This document shows, piece after piece, positions 49,901 to 57,496 of a stretch of 64,000 nt of DNA; the stretch's first letter is position 1; each line of letters begins with the position of its first letter. This DNA comes from Streptomyces resistomycificus (GTDB taxonomy: Bacteria > Actinomycetota > Actinomycetes > Streptomycetales > Streptomycetaceae), in assembly GCF_001514265.1 (NCBI RefSeq), contig NZ_KQ949002.1, positions 62,001 to 126,000 of the forward strand. Direction: 5' to 3'. The translations under genes and the position numbers were made by a program. Below the pieces are notes generated by a model, which worked only from the letters and a program-made list of their open reading frames with translations, had not been told where the DNA came from and did no database searches.

Positions 49901-50198
49901 GTACGGGGACCGTCGTGGGGAGGACTGGGCGCGCTTTCTGCGCTGCACGCTGTTGCCGTACGCGGCGCCGGGCGGCACGGAGGTCGGTACCGCGGTGGCG
50001 CAGGAGGAGCTGACGCAGCTGGGCCGGGCGGCTCATCCGAGCCGGGACGAGAAGCTGGACGACTACGTCGGGGCGTACCAGCTGTTGCTGGAGCGCGGGG
50101 TCAGCCTCGAAGCGGGGTGGCAGGCCTGGCGGTTGGGCATGGTGCCGGGGAGGCATTCCCGGGAGGTCATGGGCGTGGCGGTCGCCGCGGCGTCGTGA
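46992..50198 (+). CDS. STAND/NB-ARC-like ATPase with TM hairpin and TPR array
   Basis: A 1068-residue protein from ATG 46992 with GGAGGGGG at 46982-46989. Residues ~1-80 are helical. Residues ~83-128 are two Ala/Gly-rich hydrophobic segments (LLVAGVAAVAATVADLAL; GVTVGVVGAAATVVKVAG), probably a membrane hairpin. The NTPase core has Walker A HGAPGSGRTSLAV at ~244-252, where Arg replaces the usual Lys, Walker B-like VTIVLDDAKDP (~335), and CGGLPLALRIAGSSLG as the GxP motif of NB-ARC proteins. A winged-helix region precedes ~12 TPR-like repeats (~600-1000) with recurrent RGEAWxxxQL. It is the first gene of the predicted four-gene system, likely a sensor/oligomerising ATPase. Confidence 0.85.
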   Translation: MTMRASHRAEAERLLVRAVEEEVRRSGGRTDGGVLLSRARAALDSMAQTAAEEYTAYTRALDEVAAGQLSFGQRYAKEGSGTPLLVAGVAAVAATVADLALGTGAGTALGAGVTVGVVGAAATVVKVAGSHLPAAHHRAGAMGQPGGPEQLRLQWLTALEVRGIRPYLDQQRVRNASTGPKQTGPRLKGSDKSAAARGRNVLEQSFGQLPEPVGAFAGRRQEAARIRQWVQAARASTETRPTVVVLHGAPGSGRTSLAVRSAHDLKDYFRGACVVDLRGDTPNEPPLPTRDALLHLLNRLGAPREQLLFRERSSADQQVKRLSELYHQHLTGLPVTIVLDDAKDPEQVRALVPERSDSLVLVTARAPLDLPSDLAARVHQLPVESLDGPGAEELLAAAAQDGTGPYDAESIERIGRLCGGLPLALRIAGSSLGPRSPRQLATDLDAYGPVEPAERVLWLRYTDQTDTARRLLRRLALAGRASLGAAAAAALLATDETEATRHLVALARAGLIDHVRGSRYRVHDVVRAFAHARLLDEEEPTERTAAQERLIVNYADLADSVLRLVDGNMSTRSDRFSPHGFHSLDEALRWLDDESSFITAALRHAEGVNQAAVLNLLGALCDYCLLRGDLYRLGEISELAQAVDQGLLVRSVQWRTGIAARQLGELDKARTTLTSVVDLYMEAHHDAGAARALCSLGITLHHQGNLTEAAARLREALDLQAAPDLATDRAWTMHALAAVERDRARLAEAMELLTQSLLLHRAGESVHGEAWAHFQLGQLGLRMGDVPRAEAELRTALDLYGRTRDARGEAWALTQLARARLVAGDASAAVDALRQAASRHRDNEDARGEAWTVYYLGQALEETGNLDLAVRELERSRTMFSRMRDVYGLACARHHSARVTRDQRAAQTGSLRNSGFARQLLVDARADFQRIGVAHGEAWTCLELAVVDAGNARTPQALALCDEAVGLFTSYGDRRGEDWARFLRCTLLPYAAPGGTEVGTAVAQEELTQLGRAAHPSRDEKLDDYVGAYQLLLERGVSLEAGWQAWRLGMVPGRHSREVMGVAVAAAS

Positions 50199-50242
50199 GC
50201 GGGTAGGGGTGGGGAGCCGGGTGTCGTCCTGAGGGGGGTGCG

Positions 50243-52735
50243 GTGGACAGGTCGCGAGCGAGGTTGGGGGCCGATGCGCTGCGCCTGCGGGGTGCCCTGG
50301 AGGGCGGCTGCCGGGTGCTGGTGCTGCACGGACCGGCGGGCGGCGGGAAGTCGACGCTGGCACGGCAGTTGGCGGACTTCCTCGGCGAGGACCGCCGAAG
50401 GCCGATGCGACGGCTGGCCATCGGCCGTCGGCCCGCCCGTCCGATCCACCTGATGCTGCGGACGCTGCTCGCGGTCGGGGTTGCGCACGACCGGCTGCGT
50501 ACGGCGCTGCTGGCCGAGGGCGAGGACTGGACCGGCCAGGTCGGGGCGGCCTGCCGGGAGGGGCTCCGGGCCGACGCCCCGGCGGTGGTCGTGCTCGAGG
50601 ACGTGCCGCCGGGTACCCGCGGTCAGTACCTTGTGCGGGCTGTCGCCGAGATGCTCGAGTACACGGAGTGCGTGCTGATCGCCACGACCGGTACGGACAC
50701 CGCTCCGGCCGCCGGTGATCCGGACGTCCTGTGGCACCGGGTGGCCCCGGAGCCCGGGGAAGCCCGGGCACCCGGTTTTGAGGAGCGGCGCGCTCTGCTC
50801 CCCGGCCCGGAGGCGGCGCTGCTCGACATCTTCGCGCTCTGGGAGCGGACCGAGTTCCCGCTGGACACGTGGTTGCCGGTCAAGGGGCTCACCGCTTCCG
50901 AGCGGCGCGACATGATCGAACGCCTGCACCGGAAGGGCTTCTTACGGAAGGTTCGCCCCGGCTGGTACGAGCTGCGCCCCGTCGTACGCGACGAGCTCGT
51001 CGGCACCGCTCCCGACCCCGAAGTCAGAGGCGTTTCGGCGTTGTTCGACGCCCGCCTGGCCCAACGGCTGCTGGACGAACCCCGGGTGCTGGGCGACACG
51101 GCGGAACACTGGGTCGAACTCGCGCTGCGTCTGCTGCGATCCGATCAGCCCCACGCCCCCCTCTTCCTCAACTGGTTGGCGAGCGGGCTGGCCGGCGAGG
51201 GAGCTCTGATCCCGCTGCTCATGCTGAAGGCCGGGCTGGAGCACCACACCGGCGGCTGGGACGCCCTCACGGTCCCGCTCGCCGCGGCCGCCCGCCAGGC
51301 GGGCCTGCCCGTGGCGGCTGCCGAAGCCCTGACGGCGGCCGCCCGCCGGACACCCGGGGCAGCGGTCGCGGGCCGTACTCGGCCGGAGGCGGCCGTCCTT
51401 GGCGAACTCGCCCTCACCCAGCATCATCTGGGCCGGCTGCGCGAGGCCGAGGACACCCTCGACCGGCTTCCGGCCGGGGTCCCGGACGGCTGGGCGCTGC
51501 ACGTCCGCGCAGCGATCCGCACGGACCGCGGCCGGCTGCGGGAAGTCGGCCGTCTTCTGCGGCTCGCGATCGAGACCCACCAGGTGCACGGTGACCGGCG
51601 CGGCGAGGCCTGGGCCGTCTTCCACTACGGGCGGCTGCGGCTGACGCGCGGTGATCTGGAGGAGGCACGCAAGCGTCTCGACACCGCGTGGCACACCTTC
51701 CAGGACGTCGGCGACGTGGTCGGGGCGGCGTGGGCGGCCACCGAGCTGTGCCGGGTCGCTCTGCTGCACAACGGTCCCGAGCCGGACGTCCTGCGAGAGC
51801 TGGAGGCGGCCCCCGCGGCGCATCGGGAACACGGCGACGCACGCGGGGAGGCCTGGGCGACGCTGTGGTCGGGGGTGGCGTACGCGGATGCCGGGGATCC
51901 GCGGGCGGAGGCCGTACTGGAGCGGGCGTTGCGCCTCTTCCTCCTCCTGCCGGACCGACTGGGCGCTGCCTGGGCGTGGCACCACCGCGCGGCACTGGCC
52001 GGCGCCACGGCCACGCTGCGGGACGCGTTGTCCGCCTTCACCGACGCCGACTGCGTACCCGGCGTCGCCTGGACGCTGCTTCAGGCCCCGGTGCAGGCCG
52101 GCTCCCTCCGGCCCCCCGCCGACACCCTGCTGTCCGAGGCCGGGGACCGGTTCGAGGCGATCGGGGACCTGGCGGGCGAGCTGTGGGTGGCCGCCGTACG
52201 GCACTGGTCTGACGCCGGCGCGAGCGCCCGGGCGGTCCAGGCGCTCGGCCGGTGCTACCCGGGCCATGTCCTCGCCGACGTCGACTGGCGTGGGCCGCGG
52301 GACGGGATTCCGCATGCCGTCCGCCACCTCATCCTCGGGGCCGGCACCTACCCGTTCCACGAGGAGGCGCCCCAGCCCGCGGCCCACATCCGCCTCACGC
52401 TCCTCGACGACGCCCCCGTCCCCGACACGGCCGCCCGTATCGCGCTGCGCGTGGAGCCGGCGCCCGGGACGGACGCGCCCCTGCCCCGGCTGACCGCCCG
52501 CGCCACCCCGCTCACCCGCGCCGACATCGACCCGCCCCACTCCGTCCCGGTCCACGACACCGCCCTGTTCCTGCTCACGCCCCACGCACCCGGCCGGCAC
52601 CGCGTCCGGTTCACGATCGAGGACGCCGTCTCCCTCACCGTCCTCCAGCAGGTGGAGACGGACATCGACGTCACGGGCCCCACCGGCGTCGCTCGCCTCG
52701 CCGCCCCGCAAGCCGAACCCGCCCGGAGGGCCTGA
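50243..52735 (+). CDS. Second STAND ATPase with TPR array and C-terminal beta domain
   Basis: An 830-residue protein. GTG 50243 follows GAGGGGGGTGCG. The intact Walker A is HGPAGGGKSTLARQLADFL (~28-40), with VVVLEDVPPG as Walker B (~113). Residues ~190-260 hold a winged-helix-like element (MIERLHRKGFLRKVRPGWYEL). Residues ~280-650 are TPR-like helices with GEAWAxxxxGR repeats shared with the preceding protein. The last ~140 residues are a predicted beta-sandwich (HIRLTLLDDAPVPDTAARIALRVE...HRVRFTIEDAVSLTVLQQVETDID), unusual for STAND proteins. A TTA codon at 50942-50944 predicts bldA-dependent translation. The CHAT protease gene begins 4 nt after the stop. Confidence 0.82.
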   Translation: MDRSRARLGADALRLRGALEGGCRVLVLHGPAGGGKSTLARQLADFLGEDRRRPMRRLAIGRRPARPIHLMLRTLLAVGVAHDRLRTALLAEGEDWTGQVGAACREGLRADAPAVVVLEDVPPGTRGQYLVRAVAEMLEYTECVLIATTGTDTAPAAGDPDVLWHRVAPEPGEARAPGFEERRALLPGPEAALLDIFALWERTEFPLDTWLPVKGLTASERRDMIERLHRKGFLRKVRPGWYELRPVVRDELVGTAPDPEVRGVSALFDARLAQRLLDEPRVLGDTAEHWVELALRLLRSDQPHAPLFLNWLASGLAGEGALIPLLMLKAGLEHHTGGWDALTVPLAAAARQAGLPVAAAEALTAAARRTPGAAVAGRTRPEAAVLGELALTQHHLGRLREAEDTLDRLPAGVPDGWALHVRAAIRTDRGRLREVGRLLRLAIETHQVHGDRRGEAWAVFHYGRLRLTRGDLEEARKRLDTAWHTFQDVGDVVGAAWAATELCRVALLHNGPEPDVLRELEAAPAAHREHGDARGEAWATLWSGVAYADAGDPRAEAVLERALRLFLLLPDRLGAAWAWHHRAALAGATATLRDALSAFTDADCVPGVAWTLLQAPVQAGSLRPPADTLLSEAGDRFEAIGDLAGELWVAAVRHWSDAGASARAVQALGRCYPGHVLADVDWRGPRDGIPHAVRHLILGAGTYPFHEEAPQPAAHIRLTLLDDAPVPDTAARIALRVEPAPGTDAPLPRLTARATPLTRADIDPPHSVPVHDTALFLLTPHAPGRHRVRFTIEDAVSLTVLQQVETDIDVTGPTGVARLAAPQAEPARRA

Positions 52736-52739
52736 ACCG

Positions 52740-54038
52740 GTGGCCCGTGAACTCCCCGTCCGTGTGGTCCAGGACCCGAGCCTCGGCTTCAGCCGGCTGC
52801 CGTCCGCCACCCCGCCGCCCGACCTGGTCGTCGGCTTCGACCTGTGGGGCGAGAACGGCATCCGGGCCCGGATGTACGGCCCGGCGCTGCCGACACTGCC
52901 GTACGAGCGGCAGATCCCGCTGGAGACGACACCGGGGGAGGTCCGTTTGCTGACGGCCCGGCTGCGCCGCCTGTGGAGGGAGGAGTTCGTCGGGCTGCAG
53001 CCACTCGACGCACAGGGCCGGCCCGCGCCCGGCCGCCCGGACTTCCCGTACGCCACGCTCGTCGACCTGACGGGCGAGCCGCGGCAGGAGTTGGTGGGCG
53101 CGGTGTCGGAGCTGACGAAGTACGGCGCCCACCTGCTCTTCGACGTCCTGCTCGGCAGGGGCGGCGGCGCCATCAAGCGTTTCCGCGAGGAACTCGTCAC
53201 CGTGCTGCGCTGCGAACGGCCGCTGCGCGTGCGCTTCGACTCCGACTTCCCCATTCCCTGGCCGATGCTGTGTCTGCCGCCCGACTCCGGGGACGAGCCG
53301 GGGCCGGCCGGACTGTTCCACCGTTTCCTCGGGCACCGGCACCTCGTCGAGCACACGGGCAGCCACTACGCGGAGATCGGGGAGGACCAGGCCGGTCCGC
53401 CGCCTGCGGTGCCGTCCGTGAGCCTCAACCACGACACCGGGATCGACCGGCGCGGCCGGACCCGGGCCGCCGAGGTCGCCGAGGTCCTCGCCCGCGGCGG
53501 CACCCTGACCGAGCGCACGACGCGCCCGCAGCTGGAGCGGGCTCTCGCGGACGCCGGCCTCGACGAGCAGCTGATGTACTTCTGGTGCCACGGCCAGTTC
53601 CAGTCGGCCGACCCCGAACCGCCCCACCTCGTCGTGAGGCTGACCGACCAGCGCCCCATCGACGCCTACACCGTGCAGGCCCACCGCCCGCCCCGCCGCG
53701 CCTGCGTCCCGTTCCGGCCGTTCGTCCTGCTCAACGCCTGTTACGCGGGCCTGCCCGGCAACGCCGATCTCGCCTACCTCGGCCGCGCCCTCATCGAGAC
53801 GGGCGCCCGGGGGGTCCTCGGTCCGCAGATAGAGATGCCTCAGGTGTTCGCGGCCGAGTACGCGCTGGAGTTCCTCACCCGCTATCTCGCCGGCGAAGGG
53901 ACCGCGGGTGAGATCGCCCATGCCGTCGCCCGGCACTTCGCGGACGAACTGCACAACCCCCTGGGCTTCGCCTACGCCCTGCACTGCGGCATGGACGCCC
54001 GACTGGAACGAGCCGATCCCGCGGAGGCGCCCTCATGA
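52740..54038 (+). CDS. CHAT-domain caspase-like protease
   Basis: A 432-residue protein from GTG 52740 with GGAGGG about 10 nt upstream. Residues 1-~225 form a beta-rich N-terminal region unlike common families (DLVVGFDLWGENGIRARMYGPALP). Residues ~235-425 are a CHAT domain of the caspase/separase superfamily: catalytic His in QLMYFWCHGQFQS (~283) and Cys in FVLLNACYAGLPG (~333), followed by GARGVLGPQIEMPQVFAAEYALEFLTRYL. CHAT proteases are common effectors downstream of STAND ATPases. It overlaps the hydrolase gene by ATGA. The substrate is unknown; both ATPases or the hydrolase are candidates. Confidence 0.88.
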   Translation: MARELPVRVVQDPSLGFSRLPSATPPPDLVVGFDLWGENGIRARMYGPALPTLPYERQIPLETTPGEVRLLTARLRRLWREEFVGLQPLDAQGRPAPGRPDFPYATLVDLTGEPRQELVGAVSELTKYGAHLLFDVLLGRGGGAIKRFREELVTVLRCERPLRVRFDSDFPIPWPMLCLPPDSGDEPGPAGLFHRFLGHRHLVEHTGSHYAEIGEDQAGPPPAVPSVSLNHDTGIDRRGRTRAAEVAEVLARGGTLTERTTRPQLERALADAGLDEQLMYFWCHGQFQSADPEPPHLVVRLTDQRPIDAYTVQAHRPPRRACVPFRPFVLLNACYAGLPGNADLAYLGRALIETGARGVLGPQIEMPQVFAAEYALEFLTRYLAGEGTAGEIAHAVARHFADELHNPLGFAYALHCGMDARLERADPAEAPS

Positions 54039-55015
54039 CCCGTGCCGATGTACGTGTCGTCGATCTCGGCTCGGACGGCCGGCTCCTGGAGGACACCGCC
54101 GGCGGTCTCCGCCCGGTCCCCGCGCACCGTCTCGCCGCCCACTTCGCCGAGGAGCTCGCCCCTCCGGCCTGGGCCACGGACCTGCTCGTCTACGTCCACG
54201 GCTGGCAGGCCACGCCGGACTCCGCGCTGACGGCCGTCCACCGGCTGCTCGCGCTGGCGGCGGCGCGATACGACGACACCCGCTACCCGCGGCTCCAGCC
54301 CTGGCGTCCGTGGACCGTGCTGATCCGCTGGCCCTCCCGCTCCCTGCCCTCCCTCGGCGGCTACCGCCGTATCCGCGACCGGGCGCACGTCATGGGCACG
54401 GACGGACACGCCGCGCGGGTCGTCGGGCGGCTGCTCGGTCACCTCGACGCTCACCGGGCCGATCCCGGGACGGCTCCGGTGCTGGCCAACCGGGACGGTC
54501 AGTACCTGCACCTGGTCGGGCACTCCTTCGGCTGCCGCTTCCTGTGCGAGGCCGTGCAGTGGGCGGCGGAGGAGGAGCCGCTGACGCTGGGGTGGAGCAC
54601 GCCGGCGCCCCCGGGCCGGCCCTTCACCGTCGACTCGATGCTGCTGCTGCAGATGGCGGCCCCGCGTGACGTCTTCGCGACCGGGTTCCCCGCGCTGGCC
54701 CGGGCGCCCCTGCGCGGGCCGGTCGTCGCGACGTACTCGCAGCACGACCGGGCCACCGGCTTCTGGCATCTGCGGGCCGAGAAACGGGCGGGCGTCGGCT
54801 ACGCGGGCATCGGTACCGCGCCCGCCCCGGTCTCCGCGATCCGGATGCTGCCGCCGGACACGCCGTACCCGCTGGCCACGCTCGACCACCGCTTCGTCAG
54901 TGTCGACGCGAGCGAGGTCTTCGTGCGCGGGAGCGGCCTGGCGGGCGCCCACTCGGACCATCTGCGGCCGGAGACCGCCCACCTGCTGCTGTCCCTGGCC
55001 GGCCACTGCCGGTGA
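54035..55015 (+). CDS. Alpha/beta hydrolase of the CHAT operon
   Basis: A 326-residue protein from ATG 54035. The alpha/beta-hydrolase features are the oxyanion motif LLVYVHGWQATPDS (~51-56), the nucleophile elbow LHLVGHSFGCRFLCEAVQW (GxSxG, Ser ~163), an acid candidate in TYSQHDRATGFW (~245), and His in GAHSDHLRPETAHLLLSL (~312). The pattern resembles DUF900-like and lipase-type serine hydrolases. No signal peptide is seen, so it acts inside the cell. As the terminal gene of the STAND-STAND-CHAT operon it is a candidate effector, e.g. a lipase or esterase activated by cleavage. Confidence 0.85.
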   Translation: MTRADVRVVDLGSDGRLLEDTAGGLRPVPAHRLAAHFAEELAPPAWATDLLVYVHGWQATPDSALTAVHRLLALAAARYDDTRYPRLQPWRPWTVLIRWPSRSLPSLGGYRRIRDRAHVMGTDGHAARVVGRLLGHLDAHRADPGTAPVLANRDGQYLHLVGHSFGCRFLCEAVQWAAEEEPLTLGWSTPAPPGRPFTVDSMLLLQMAAPRDVFATGFPALARAPLRGPVVATYSQHDRATGFWHLRAEKRAGVGYAGIGTAPAPVSAIRMLPPDTPYPLATLDHRFVSVDASEVFVRGSGLAGAHSDHLRPETAHLLLSLAGHCR

Positions 55016-55075
55016 GGAACCGCGTGGCCGGTCGCGCTGACCGCGGGCGGGCGGGCCCCGGTGGGGGCATCAGCC

Positions 55076-55354
55076 TCATTCGGCCTTGGAAGCGCCCTGG
55101 GAACCGGCGGCGGACTCGGCCCTGGAGCCGGCCGGGGCCTCGCCGGACCCGGCGGCGGCCGCGTCCGTGTCCGGTGCCTCCTTGAACTCGACCCTGCCCA
55201 TGTGGCGGTTCATGGACTTCATCAGGGCCCACACGGCCAGGGCCATCGCCGCGAAGACGATGAAGCCGAGGACGCCGGGGGTGACCTTGTCCTCGTCGAC
55301 CTCCTTGGCGAGGGTGGCGAGGTGCGTCATTGCCAGGCTTGCGCTTGCGCTCAT
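55076..55354 (-). CDS. Small single-TM protein downstream of mca
   Basis: A 92-residue protein. ATG 55354 is 1 nt past the mca stop; GACAAT (55367-55362) lies 7 nt before it, so an internal leaderless promoter is possible. ATG 55330 (MTHLATLAKEVDEDKVTPG) is an alternative start. One membrane segment (GVLGFIVFAAMALAVWALMK) is followed by SMNRHMGRVEFKEAP and a Ala/Ser/Gly/Glu-rich cytoplasmic tail. Such proteins accompany mca in Streptomyces. Function unknown. Confidence 0.75.
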   Translation of the reverse strand: MSASASLAMTHLATLAKEVDEDKVTPGVLGFIVFAAMALAVWALMKSMNRHMGRVEFKEAPDTDAAAAGSGEAPAGSRAESAAGSQGASKAE

Positions 55355-55355
55355 G

Positions 55356-56237
55356 TCAGGCATTGTCGCGGATGCCCGCAAAGAGGTCGTCCTCGGGGAG
55401 GGAGGTATCGACGAGCGCCTTCGCGAGCTCGTACTCCTCGGTGGGCCAGACCTCCTTCTGGATCTCCATCGGGACGCGGAACCAGCCGCCGTCGGGGTCG
55501 ATCTGCGTGGCGTGCGCGATCAGGGCCTTGTCGCGGATCTCGAAGAAGTCGGCGCACGGGATGTGCGTGGTCAGCGTGCGCTCGGTGCGCTCGAACTCGC
55601 TCCAGCGCTTGAGCCAGTCCGCGTACGGCGACTCCATGCCCCGCTCCAGCAGCGCGTTGTGCAGCGCCTCGGTGCGGGGACGGTTGAAGCCCTGGTTGTA
55701 GTAGAGCTTCTGCGGCTGGTACGCCGGTCCGAACTCGTCCTCCGGGTACTTCCCGGTGTCCGCCGCGCCCTCGAACGCCACCATCGAGATCTTGTGGGTC
55801 ATGATGTGGTCGGGGTGCGGGTAGCCGCCGTTCTCGTCGTACGTCGTGATGACCTGCGGACGGAACGAGCGGATCTTCCGCACCAGCTCGCCGGCCGCGG
55901 TGTCGACGTCCTCCAGGGCGAAGCAGCCCTCGGGGAGCGGCGGCAGCGGGTCGCCCTCGGGGAGGCCGGAGTCGACGAAGCCGAGCCACTCCTGCTTCAC
56001 GCCGAGGATCTCGCGGGCCTCGTCCATCTCCTTCTTGCGTACCTCGTGGATGTGCTCCTCGATGTACCTGTCGCCCTGCAACTTCGGATTGAGGATGGAA
56101 CCGCGCTCCCCTCCCGTGCAGGTCACGACCAGCACGTCCACCCCCTCGGACACGTACTTCGCCATGGTGGCCGCGCCCTTGCTCGACTCGTCGTCGGGGT
56201 GGGCGTGCACGGCCATCAATCGCAGCTGGTCAGTCAA
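55356..56237 (-). CDS. mca: Mycothiol S-conjugate amidase
   Basis: A 293-residue LmbE/PIG-L family zinc amidase from TTG 56237, with GAGGA 7 nt upstream. Zinc ligands and catalytic residues are in MAVHAHPDDESSKGAATMAKYV (AHPDDE) and GGYPHPDHIMTHKIS. Further Mca signatures are TCTGGERGSILNPKL, YIEEHIHEVRKKEMDEAREIL and TYDENGGYPHPDH. It cleaves mycothiol S-conjugates to mercapturic acids that are exported and glucosaminyl-inositol that is recycled, the main xenobiotic detoxification route in actinomycetes. The paralog MshB is shorter and lacks parts of the C-terminus seen here (CADFFEIRDKALIAHATQ...DDLFAGIRD). It is transcribed divergently from the DUF4307 gene. Confidence 0.95.
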   Translation of the reverse strand: MTDQLRLMAVHAHPDDESSKGAATMAKYVSEGVDVLVVTCTGGERGSILNPKLQGDRYIEEHIHEVRKKEMDEAREILGVKQEWLGFVDSGLPEGDPLPPLPEGCFALEDVDTAAGELVRKIRSFRPQVITTYDENGGYPHPDHIMTHKISMVAFEGAADTGKYPEDEFGPAYQPQKLYYNQGFNRPRTEALHNALLERGMESPYADWLKRWSEFERTERTLTTHIPCADFFEIRDKALIAHATQIDPDGGWFRVPMEIQKEVWPTEEYELAKALVDTSLPEDDLFAGIRDNA

Positions 56238-56351
56238 GACTCAATCCTCGTAAGTCGGCGCCCGGTGTGACCGGGTGCGATGGGCTGCTTCTATAGTGAC
56301 CGAATCGGAGGGCCAATAATTCCGGGCCCCGGTCCCGCCGAGAGGACGATC

Positions 56352-56750
56352 ATGAGTACGGCGAGCACGCGACTGCCCGAGGGCCGTTACGGCCGCTCCT
56401 CGGACGAACGCGCCGACCACAAGCTCAAGATCGTCGGTGCCGCCCTCGCCGCTCTGCTGCTCGCCCTCATCGGTTACTTCGCGTATCACTACGTCGGCCA
56501 GAACAAGATCAGCGCCGAGGTCATCACCTTCGAGCAGGGCAAGGACGCTGTGCGGGTGCACCTGGAGGTCCGCAAGGACTCCGGGGCCGACGGCTACTGC
56601 ACGGTGCGCTCCCAGGCGGAGGACGGCGCCGAGGTGGGCCGGGCCGATTTCCACTTCGACGGCGACGCCACCCGCATCGACAAGGTCGTCACGCTCCGCA
56701 CGACGGCCCCGGGCACGACGGCCGAGCTGCTCGGCTGTCACGCCGACTAG
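56352..56750 (+). CDS. DUF4307 membrane protein
   Basis: A 132-residue protein from ATG 56352 with AGAGGACG upstream. N-terminus STASTRLPEGRYGRSSDERADHKLK is typical of DUF4307, followed by one TM segment (IVGAALAALLLALIGYFAYHYV) and an extracytoplasmic beta domain (ISAEVITFEQGKDAVRVHLEVRKDSGADGYCTVRSQAEDGAEVGRADF) ending in GCHAD. Two cysteines may pair. The family is actinobacteria-specific and always near mca and greA. Function unknown. Confidence 0.87.
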   Translation: MSTASTRLPEGRYGRSSDERADHKLKIVGAALAALLLALIGYFAYHYVGQNKISAEVITFEQGKDAVRVHLEVRKDSGADGYCTVRSQAEDGAEVGRADFHFDGDATRIDKVVTLRTTAPGTTAELLGCHAD

Positions 56751-56937
56751 GACCTCCGTCGTAGTACGTAGACGCTCAGCAACCGAACGACGCTGACCTG
56801 CGGCGACGGAATTCTGAGGCTTATGTCCTCCCCCTTGGGCCGCTGAATTGTTAGGCTCGTGGTTTCGCCCTTCCGTGAAGGAACATTCTTCTGGGTAGGG
56901 CGATGCTTTGTATTCCCAGTACCTACGAGGAGCACCT

Positions 56938-57438
56938 GTGACCCAGACCAGCGAGAACGTCACCTGGCTGACCCAGGAGGCGTACAACCAGCTCAAGGCC
57001 GAGCTGGAGTACCTGTCTGGTCCTGCGCGCACGGAGATCGCCGCCAAGATCGCGGCCGCGCGCGAGGAGGGCGACCTGCGCGAGAACGGCGGGTACCACG
57101 CGGCCAAGGAGGAGCAGGGCAAGCAGGAGCTCCGCGTGCGCCAGCTGACCCAGCTCCTGGAGAACGCCAAGGTCGGTGAGGCGCCGGCCTCGGCCGACGG
57201 CACGGTGGCGCCCGGCATGGTCGTGACGATCGCCTTCGACGGCGACGAGGACGACACCGTGACCTTCCTGCTCGCCTCGCGCGAGTACGCGAGCGCCGAT
57301 GTCGAGACGTACTCCCCGCAGTCCCCGCTGGGTTCCGGCGTGATCGGCCACAAGGTCGGCGAGGACGCGCAGTACGAGCTGCCCAACGGCAGGAAGGCCT
57401 CGGTGAAGATCCTCAAGGCCGAGCCCTACAGCGGCTGA
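56938..57438 (+). CDS. greA: Transcription elongation factor GreA
   Basis: A 166-residue protein from GTG 56938 with GAGGAGC 5-11 nt upstream. The N-terminal coiled coil (~8-80) carries the tip acidic residues in REEGDLRENGGYHAAKEEQG, where Asp and Glu stimulate RNA cleavage by RNA polymerase. The C-terminal FKBP-like domain (~85-165) shows VTIAFDGDEDDTVTFLLASREY and SPLGSGVIGHKVGE. It rescues backtracked RNA polymerase. Streptomyces GreA commonly starts TQTSENVTWLTQEAYNQL as here. The 187-bp upstream gap (56751-56937) probably holds its promoter. Confidence 0.96.
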   Translation: MTQTSENVTWLTQEAYNQLKAELEYLSGPARTEIAAKIAAAREEGDLRENGGYHAAKEEQGKQELRVRQLTQLLENAKVGEAPASADGTVAPGMVVTIAFDGDEDDTVTFLLASREYASADVETYSPQSPLGSGVIGHKVGEDAQYELPNGRKASVKILKAEPYSG

Positions 57439-57463
57439 CCCAGCCCCCGCATGCCCTTGGCGA

Positions 57464-57492
57464 GCCCCCGGCGTCCCTCGGACGCCGGGGGC
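57464..57492. terminator. Bidirectional terminator hairpin between greA and the ABC operon
   Basis: GCCCCCGGCGTCC (57464-57476) pairs perfectly over 13 bp with GGACGCCGGGGGC (57480-57492) around a CTC loop. It separates the convergent greA and ABC permease genes. Confidence 0.9.
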
Positions 57493-57496
57493 GTCG

